DNA from: Hyella sp964606015
GTDB taxonomy: Bacteria; Cyanobacteriota; Cyanobacteriia; Cyanobacteriales; Xenococcaceae
Assembly (NCBI GenBank): GCA_964606015.1
Contig: CAZSEZ010000116.1
Span: forward strand, 1 to 12,081
Direction of reading: 5' to 3'
Length of the DNA stretch: 12,081 bases
The position numbers and the translations under genes are program-made. Under the pieces are notes generated by a model. That model was given only the letters and a program-made list of their open reading frames with translations, ran no database searches and was not told the DNA's origin. This document shows positions 6,844 to 12,081 of this stretch, piece by piece. The stretch's first letter is position 1. The number at the start of each line of letters is the position of its first letter.

Positions 6844-7920
6844 CTAAGGAAGCTCAATGATAAAGACTGTGCCTAGAGGTTGATTATCTTCAACTGAAAT
6901 TTTCCCTCCATGAGCTTCTGCTACCATTTTGCAAAAGCTTAAGCCCAAACCAATTTGTGGAACGTCTTGGATATAGTCTCCTGTTTCGTAAGGCTCAAAA
7001 ATTTGCGACTTCAGTTCTTGTTTGATCCCTATGCCTTCATCTAAGACTTTGATGATGGTTGAAGAAGTGCCAGATGATTTTGCTTGAGAAGTAACCTCAA
7101 TTTTGATCGTGCTGTTGGGAGTAGAAAACTTGAGAGCATTGCTCAGCAGGTTTTCAATGGTTCTCTGTAATAAACTAACATCCGCGAAAATCTCGTTATC
7201 TACAGTGGCGATTTGACTGCTTAAGGAGATATTTTTAGCCTCGGTAGCCACTGTGAACCGCTCCAAGGTGGTTGAAATTAATTGGTCAAGTTTGATGCTT
7301 GTTTTATGAAGCACTAAACGACCTGCATCAATCTTAGTAACCATTAGCATGTCGTTGAGCATAGAATCCAGTCGCTCTGCTGAAGCATTGATGGTTTTTA
7401 GGGTAGTCAAGTTTTTGTCTGTGAGAGATGCTTTCTGGATTAGTGAACTACTAGCAAATGTAATTAGGGATAGCGGATTTTTCAGATCGTGAACAATAGC
7501 CCGAGATAGCTTTTCCCGCATCTTGTTGTACTGCCCAACTTTAATCTGAGTAGCAACCCTGGCGCATACTTCAGCTACCTGAAACGGTTTAGTGATGTAG
7601 TCTACACCGCCTACCTCAAATGCTTTAACTTTAAACTCTACTTCATTAGAAGCACTCAAGAAAATTATCGGGATTTGTTTAGTCTGGCAATCGCTTTTTA
7701 GCTGTTGGCAGATTTCATAGCCATCTATTTCTGGCAGATGAATATCTAACAAAATTAAGTCTGGGATAAATGTTTTTAATCCCATAAAAGCTGTAGAGCC
7801 GTTAATTGCTTTCCGTACTTCATAGCCTCGCTCTACTAGAATTTCTGATAATAGACGAAGATTATGGGGTTGATCGTCAACGATGAGAATTTTAGCTGGT
7901 TTTTGAAAAGCGCTATCCAT
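6844..7920 (-). CDS. Response regulator-histidine kinase hybrid (REC-HisKA-HATPase)
   Basis: This 358-residue soluble protein has an N-terminal receiver domain (about 10-127; D15 and D16, phospho-acceptor D59 in LLDIHLPE, S89, K111 in ITKPF). A HisKA dimerisation domain follows, with phospho-histidine H144 in IVHDLKNPL, then an ATP-binding domain with N261 in NLLSNALKF, DEGIG at 294-298 and GLGLSFCKMV at 324-333. All catalytic residues are present. It has no membrane segment and no separate sensor, so it probably takes its input through the receiver. This REC-first kinase layout is common in cyanobacteria. A TAG directly before the ATG fixes the earliest start at 7920; no Shine-Dalgarno is seen. 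The next gene downstream is cysH, 158 bases away on the same strand. A role in sulfur control is possible from position only. The receiver's own kinase is not in the window. Confidence 0.95.
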   Translation of the reverse strand: MDSAFQKPAKILIVDDQPHNLRLLSEILVERGYEVRKAINGSTAFMGLKTFIPDLILLDIHLPEIDGYEICQQLKSDCQTKQIPIIFLSASNEVEFKVKAFEVGGVDYITKPFQVAEVCARVATQIKVGQYNKMREKLSRAIVHDLKNPLSLITFASSSLIQKASLTDKNLTTLKTINASAERLDSMLNDMLMVTKIDAGRLVLHKTSIKLDQLISTTLERFTVATEAKNISLSSQIATVDNEIFADVSLLQRTIENLLSNALKFSTPNSTIKIEVTSQAKSSGTSSTIIKVLDEGIGIKQELKSQIFEPYETGDYIQDVPQIGLGLSFCKMVAEAHGGKISVEDNQPLGTVFIIELP

Positions 7921-8322
7921 CTACTTATGCAAAGGTTTTGGCGGTGGCCGAGTCGGGAGACTACATCATAATCATAAGCCTTGAGGAGCCTACAAAGTAG
8001 GTTGAAGTCAATAATTTACAAATTTGAGAATTACTATTTAATTTTATTTGCCAAGATAGAGTCTACTAACCTCAGGGAAAGGTTCTTGCAGAGCTAGAGC
8101 CCACAGGTTAAAAACCATTTTGTTAGTAAGTGACTTAATCGGTCATTGTTTTTGAGAAACTTGAGACCCTAGCTACAAATCAATTACACAAAACCAAGTT
8201 CAAAGTAGGAAAGTGATCCCATGTGGACAATTCTGTATAAAAAGAAAGATTAAAAAGGAATCTGCTTTAGGAGCAATCTGCTAAACCTAAAAGTAAGGTG
8301 CAGAACTCAGACAGGATAAACA
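7921..8322. other. 402-base intergenic region between divergent kinase and glpK
   Basis: No gene is supported here. It must contain the promoters of both divergent genes. Small inverted repeats are visible: CCTAC/GTAGG at 7989-8001 (3-base loop), AACCT/AGGTT at 8068-8084 (7-base loop) and TGAC/GTCA at 8131-8145 (7-base loop). TGGACA at 8224-8229 and TATAAA at 8236-8241 are promoter-like hexamers on the glpK side, but their spacing does not make one promoter. No riboswitch-like conserved core and no tRNA was found. Confidence 0.4.
8313..8316 (+). promoter_or_regulatory. Shine-Dalgarno site of glpK
   Basis: AGGA stands 6 bases before the GTG at 8323. It supports this non-ATG start, which also gives the expected glycerol-kinase N-terminus with the phosphate-binding DLGTTGNRA soon after it. 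Confidence 0.6.
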
Positions 8323-9798
8323 GTGACCGCAACATCTAACTATATCCTGGCTCTCGACTTGGGAACCACAGGCAACAGAGCTATCTTATTTAACCGAGAG
8401 GGGAAAGTTGTTTCCCAGGCTTATCAAGAGTTAACCCAGCATTATCCCCAGCCTGGATGGTTAGAACACGATGCATTAGAGATTTGGCAAGATGTTAGCA
8501 CCTGTATTCAAGAAGCAGTTAGTAAAGTTAACGCTGCTGAAATTGCTGCTATTGGTTTAACTGTTCAGAGAGAAACTTGTCTGCTTTGGGATAGAACTAC
8601 AGGGCAACCTCTCCACAAAGCTATAGTTTGGCAGGATAGACGTACCGCAGCAATGTGCGATCGCTTAAAAGCAGCAGGCAAAGCAGAACTAATTCAACAA
8701 AAAACTGGCTTAATTCTCGATGCTTATTTTTCGGCTACTAAACTAGCTTGGTTGATTGATTGGGTCAAAGCCAATAAGCCTGATACTAATTGGGATAATG
8801 TCATTGCGGGGACGGTCGATAGTTGGCTGCTTTGGAACCTAACGGGTGGTAAAGTTCACGCTACTGATAGTAGTAATGCCAGCCGAACAATGTTGATGAA
8901 TTTAGAAACTGGTAACTGGGATCAAGAACTACTGGATTTGTTTGGGATTCCTGAAGCTATCATGCCTACAATCAAGCCAAGTATGGGGCTGTTTGGTAAT
9001 GCCAAAATCTTAGATCGAGAGATTCCTGTTACTGCTATTTTTGGCGATCAACAAGCTGCTTTGTTTGCTCATGGATGCGATCGCCCTGGCTTATTAAAAT
9101 GCACCTATGGTACTGGCTGTTTTCTGGTCGCGCAGGCAGGAACCACCATTGCTAAATCTACTCAACAGTTGCTTTCTACGGTGGCATGGAGCAAAGATAA
9201 TCAAACTAACTACGCTCTCGAAGGAGCCATCTTTACCTCAGGAGCCTGTATTCAGTGGTTACGGGACGGTATTGGTTTGATTCAAAATCCAGGAGAAACT
9301 GAAACTTTAGCTGAATTGGTTACGGATAGTAATGGGGTATTTTTTATACCTGCATTGAGTGGTCTGGGTGCTCCTCACTGGAATATGAATGCTAGAGGTG
9401 CGTTTTTAGGGATTACTGGTGGTGTTACCAAAGCCCATATGGTCAGAGCTGTTCTAGAAGCGATCGCTTATCAAGTCAAGGAAGTTATCGAGGCAGTCAA
9501 TCAGGATTGTCAGCAGCCTGTATCCTTACTCAAGGTAGATGGCGGCGTAGCCAAAAATGATTTTTTGATGCAGTTTCAAGCTGATGCCTTGGGCATACCT
9601 GTGGAGCGTCCCCAAATTCTTGATGCCACAGCGCAGGGTGCAGCTTTTGGTGCTGGTTTGGCAGTAGGTTTTTGGTCTGATTATGGAGAATTAATTGCTA
9701 ATCGCGCGATCGACTGTACCTTTGAACCAGGAGAAGGGCAGGCATATGCTCAAGCTAATTTTGCTCCCTGGTCGGCAGCTTTGAAGAGAGTTTTGTAG
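8323..9798 (+). CDS. glpK: Glycerol kinase
   Basis: This 491-residue enzyme of the FGGY kinase family phosphorylates glycerol with ATP to glycerol 3-phosphate. The N-terminal phosphate loop is LDLGTTGNRA (11-20). Glycerol-contact residues known from the E. coli enzyme are in place: R83-E84 in VQRETC, Y135 in DAYFSATK, and D242-Q243 in GDQQAA. The second ATP-site segments TYGTGCF (261-267) and GGVAKNDFLMQ, and the FGGY-type region DATAQGAAFGAGLAVG, are also present. Length is close to the usual 495-505 residues, so it is complete. It starts with GTG behind an AGGA site. No glycerol facilitator or glycerol-3-phosphate dehydrogenase is beside it, so it appears to be a single-gene unit. It is divergent from the kinase at 7920 and convergent with the hydrolase, with a hairpin after its stop. 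Three HIP1 sites lie inside. Confidence 0.96.
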   Translation: MTATSNYILALDLGTTGNRAILFNREGKVVSQAYQELTQHYPQPGWLEHDALEIWQDVSTCIQEAVSKVNAAEIAAIGLTVQRETCLLWDRTTGQPLHKAIVWQDRRTAAMCDRLKAAGKAELIQQKTGLILDAYFSATKLAWLIDWVKANKPDTNWDNVIAGTVDSWLLWNLTGGKVHATDSSNASRTMLMNLETGNWDQELLDLFGIPEAIMPTIKPSMGLFGNAKILDREIPVTAIFGDQQAALFAHGCDRPGLLKCTYGTGCFLVAQAGTTIAKSTQQLLSTVAWSKDNQTNYALEGAIFTSGACIQWLRDGIGLIQNPGETETLAELVTDSNGVFFIPALSGLGAPHWNMNARGAFLGITGGVTKAHMVRAVLEAIAYQVKEVIEAVNQDCQQPVSLLKVDGGVAKNDFLMQFQADALGIPVERPQILDATAQGAAFGAGLAVGFWSDYGELIANRAIDCTFEPGEGQAYAQANFAPWSAALKRVL

Positions 9799-9808
9799 TA
9801 TTTTCTAG

Positions 9809-9825
9809 CCCCTCTAAAAGAGGGG
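9809..9825. terminator. Hairpin between convergent glpK and hydrolase genes
   Basis: CCCCTCT, AAA and AGAGGGG form a perfect 7-bp GC-rich stem with a 3-base loop, 10 bases after the glpK stop and 16 bases before the hydrolase stop. Its place between converging genes suggests a shared bidirectional terminator. Neither side has a long T-run, so termination may be weak or the hairpin may mainly stabilise mRNA ends. Confidence 0.65.
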
Positions 9826-9841
9826 ATTATCTCTGCTGTAT

Positions 9842-10723
9842 CTAACTAAATTTCTGAAGCCAGTTGATAATTTGCTCATTAACGACTTCGGGTTTTTCAT
9901 CATGAGGGCAATGACCAGCAGTAGGAATAGGATAGAACTCCACATCATTATTGCTAGCTGCTAAATCTTGGTAAATTTTTGCGCCCTTGATTGGGGTCCA
10001 AGGATCGTCTTCTCCCCAAAGAATTAAGAGAGGATGTTGCAAATTGGGCAAGAGTTCATTAGGGCTTAACCCAGGAGGAGCAGTCAACACAGATGCAAAC
10101 ACCTGTTGCGCCCCAGGATCGCAAGAAGGCTCGTAAAGCATCTCCACTAGTTCGTCTGTCACTGCATTGCGATCGCGATAGACTTGATACAAGGTATTGC
10201 GAATGCGTCCTTTTTGGCGCACACCATTAAAAATAATTTTTCCAGTCAAAGGCGAACTTACTAGCTTGGTAAATGTCCCCATCACAAAGCCCAATACAGG
10301 GTTTAATTCTTCAGGACGGTGATTTAAGCCACCAGCACAGTTAATCAATACTGCACCAGCACTAATTTCAGGATGATTGGTAGCCAGCATCAAACTTAGT
10401 AGCGCACCGATGGAGTTACCTACAAACACAGTGGGTTGATTGATTTTTTCTTGCCAAAAATCTTTAATCAGTTCTTGCCAAAGGTCGAGAGTGTAATCCA
10501 ATGGTGGTTTAGCCGATGCTCCAAAGCCTAATAGATCGATCGCATAAACCTTATAGCCAGCTTCCGCTAGGACTGGGATATTTTTTTGCCAGTGGCCAAT
10601 ACAAGCACCAAAACCATGAATCAAAAATAAGGGTTTGCCTGCTCCTGCTTCGGTATAGCGAATATGATGTCCCTGCCATTGCCAATCGAGTTGAGGGATT
10701 GGCTTAAGAGTAGTTGCTGTCAC
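9842..10723 (-). CDS. Alpha/beta-fold hydrolase
   Basis: This 293-residue protein has the full catalytic triad of the alpha/beta hydrolase fold: nucleophile S104 in the elbow VGNSIGALL, acid D240 in WGEDDPWTP and H271 in TAGHCPHDEKP. The oxyanion-hole segment LIHGFGACIGHW (34-45) and the IDLLGFGASAKP loop are typical of the family. A variable cap (about 130-215) lies between strands. No signal peptide or membrane segment is present, so it acts in the cytoplasm. Similar proteins in cyanobacteria and plastids include pheophytinase-like and epoxide hydrolase-like enzymes; the substrate cannot be read from sequence. It starts with GTG at 10723, with no Shine-Dalgarno; the N-terminus before the first strand (about 20 residues) fits that start. 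It converges on glpK and is separated from the ATPase gene by 236 bases. One HIP1 site is inside. Confidence 0.92.
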   Translation of the reverse strand: MTATTLKPIPQLDWQWQGHHIRYTEAGAGKPLFLIHGFGACIGHWQKNIPVLAEAGYKVYAIDLLGFGASAKPPLDYTLDLWQELIKDFWQEKINQPTVFVGNSIGALLSLMLATNHPEISAGAVLINCAGGLNHRPEELNPVLGFVMGTFTKLVSSPLTGKIIFNGVRQKGRIRNTLYQVYRDRNAVTDELVEMLYEPSCDPGAQQVFASVLTAPPGLSPNELLPNLQHPLLILWGEDDPWTPIKGAKIYQDLAASNNDVEFYPIPTAGHCPHDEKPEVVNEQIINWLQKFS

Positions 10724-10959
10724 TGTTTGTTAATTGCTGATTGTTATTTTCTGAGTTGCAATTAATGTAACTGAAATCAAGCTCACAGAACAAATGTAAC
10801 TTTTTTAGTGGTGTAAGGCGATCGCAATAAAAGAATCACTACATATGAAATTTGATATTAAGATACCTAGCGCAAATATCTAAAGCATATCTTTATAACA
10901 AGCCAGAGCAGCTTAGTAGTACAATAGAACCTAATAGATAGATTTAATCATCATAAACT

Positions 10960-12045
10960 ATGGACTCAAATTTAGAAGGTAGAGTCAAAAATAATATATC
11001 TTTATCTGAAAAGAAACCGTTGCTTCCTTTGTTTGAAGCTGTAGTAAACTCTATCCATGCTATTGAAGATAAAAATATCACTAATGGCTTTGTTGAGATA
11101 AAAATTATCAGAGAGGTTGAGCAGACAGGGATTGTAGATAATGGAATTTTGTCAAAAATAACTGGATTTTCTATTATCGATAATGGTATCGGATTTGATG
11201 AAGATAATTTCAAGTCCTTTCGTACTTATGATACTGAATACAAAAAAAGTAGAGGCTCAAAAGGTATTGGTAGACTTTTATGGCTGAAAGCTTTTGCTAA
11301 TGTTTCAGTTGAAAGTGTTTATCTTGAAAACAATAAATTTTATAAGAGAAATTTAATTCTAAATTTCCACAATAACGGAGTTGAGCAGGTATCTTTTATA
11401 GAACTAAAAGAAGATGAATATAATCAATCATTAACGAAAGTTAATTTGGAGAATTTTCTATCGCCCTATAGAAAGAACTGACCTCAGTCTATTGATAAAA
11501 TCGGTAAAAGTATTTTAGAACACTGTATATCTTATTTTGCAGTTAATAAAGCACCTGAAATAAAATTAACAGATGGTGATGATAATTTTGTTTTAAATGA
11601 TTATTTCACTGACAACCTTGAAACCTTTATTGACGAAGATAAAATATCAATTAGAGAACAAGATTTTTTTATCAAGGGAATAAAGTACTACAATGCAGAA
11701 AACTCTAGTCATAAACTATTTTATTGTGCGAATAATAGAACAGTCTTAGATGAGCATTTGGATAATTCTATTCCCAACTTACTTAGAACAAGAAAAATCA
11801 GGGATGTTGATGGGCGTATGTTCACCTACCTAGCATTTGTTAGCAGTAGTTTCTTAAACAGAAAAGTTAATCAAGAAAGGACTAAATTTAACATTGATGA
11901 AGATCATACTGAACTATCTGCTGGACTAGGAATGATCACAAAAAAAGATATTAGAAAATCAGTAATTTCTTGTATATCTAATAATCTAGAGCCTTTTTTG
12001 CAGAATATTCAAAGCCAAAAAGTCAAAGATATAGCAATACGATGA
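10960..12045 (+). pseudogene. GHKL (Hsp90/histidine kinase-like) ATPase gene interrupted by an in-frame TGA
   Basis: The frame opens at ATG 10960 and stops at TGA 11479-11481 after 173 codons. It then continues in the same frame for 187 more codons to TGA 12043-12045. The first part has the Bergerat ATP fold: N-box FEAVVNSIHAIED (about 25-37), G1 IIDNGIGFD (about 72-80) and G2 SKGIGRLLWLKAF (about 100-112). The second part, beginning PQSIDKIGKSILEH, has no stop and looks like normal protein with a conserved-looking RKVNQERTKFNID stretch, so the two halves were one gene. As I recall, relatives are usually longer (600 residues or more), so the C-terminus also seems lost. No Shine-Dalgarno precedes the ATG; a TTG at 11758 could restart translation. 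The gene is much more AT-rich than its neighbours and has no HIP1 site, which suggests acquired DNA. Such ATPases occur in accessory, including defence-related, loci, but no partner gene is in view. Confidence 0.75.
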
Positions 12046-12081
12046 GGTGTTAGGACTAAAAATGAGAAGCTAGAATAGAGA

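Larger units (their letters stand above)
1101..10825. repeat. HIP1 octamers (GCGATCGC), eleven copies
   Basis: Perfect GCGATCGC palindromes start at 1101, 3122, 3708, 4572, 4910, 5180, 8657, 9077, 9460, 10169 and 10818. This density is a hallmark of many cyanobacterial genomes. Most lie inside genes. None occurs from 5188 to 8656 or after 10825. The second gap coincides with the AT-rich ATPase gene. Confidence 0.9.

Noticed and set aside
7942..8010. GGTGGCCGAGT segment resembling the 5' part of a tRNA-Ser/Leu
   Set aside because: No matching acceptor stem, anticodon arm or T-loop (GGTTCGAATCC-like) follows within 90 bases.
8224..8241. TGGACA plus TATAAA as a glpK promoter
   Set aside because: Only 6 bases separate the two hexamers, so they cannot be the -35 and -10 of one promoter.
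10944..11213. Minus-strand open frame opposite the ATPase N-terminus
   Set aside because: The plus-strand frame has clear N-box, G1 and G2 ATPase motifs; the opposite frame is a by-product of AT-rich coding.
11479..11481. TGA as selenocysteine or programmed read-through
   Set aside because: No stem-loop of SECIS type was evident after it, and the gene also seems truncated at the end, so a nonsense mutation is simpler.
1..12081. CRISPR array, insertion sequence, rRNA or integrase/attachment site
   Set aside because: No regularly spaced repeats, transposase motifs, terminal inverted repeats or rRNA-like segments were found on either strand.

Overview
The window looks like chromosomal DNA of a cyanobacterium. 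It carries eleven perfect copies of the HIP1 octamer GCGATCGC, moderately AT-rich genes, a ferredoxin-type sulfite reductase, and cyanobacterial-style glycerol kinase and two-component proteins. The genus cannot be fixed by reading alone.

Positions 1-7920 are all minus strand, so transcription runs right to left. In that order they hold: a receiver-histidine kinase (7920-6844); a sulfate-assimilation cluster made of a PAPS reductase-type CysH (6685-5924), sulfite reductase Sir (5866-4082), a double-glutaredoxin protein (3994-3386), a second sulfonucleotide reductase of the [4Fe-4S] APS-reductase type (3086-2301) and a single glutaredoxin (2219-1917); a 78-residue unknown protein (1743-1507); an OmpR-family response regulator (1361-693); and the N-terminus of a membrane protein with a Tll0287-like (DUF3365) sensor region, cut by the window edge (471-1).

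From 8323 to 9798 on the plus strand lies glycerol kinase glpK. It converges on an alpha/beta hydrolase (10723-9842), with a GC-rich hairpin between them. The 402-base gap 7921-8322 separates the divergent kinase and glpK. The right end (10960-12045) is a very AT-rich GHKL-ATPase gene. It is interrupted by one in-frame TGA and seems to lack its C-terminus.

Together the central genes make a pathway from activated sulfate to sulfite (CysH) to sulfide (Sir), with glutaredoxins as likely thiol donors. The most notable signal is inside this cluster. The Fe-S-type reductase keeps all four cluster cysteines and the APS-type substrate motifs, but has serine where the family has its catalytic cysteine (ECGLH becomes ESGIH), and it has no other cysteine. 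The neighbouring single glutaredoxin has also lost the proline of its CPYS active site (CIYS). The tandem glutaredoxin beside them keeps both sites intact. This pair may be a pseudoenzyme and partner, possibly regulatory or sensory, or the start of decay.
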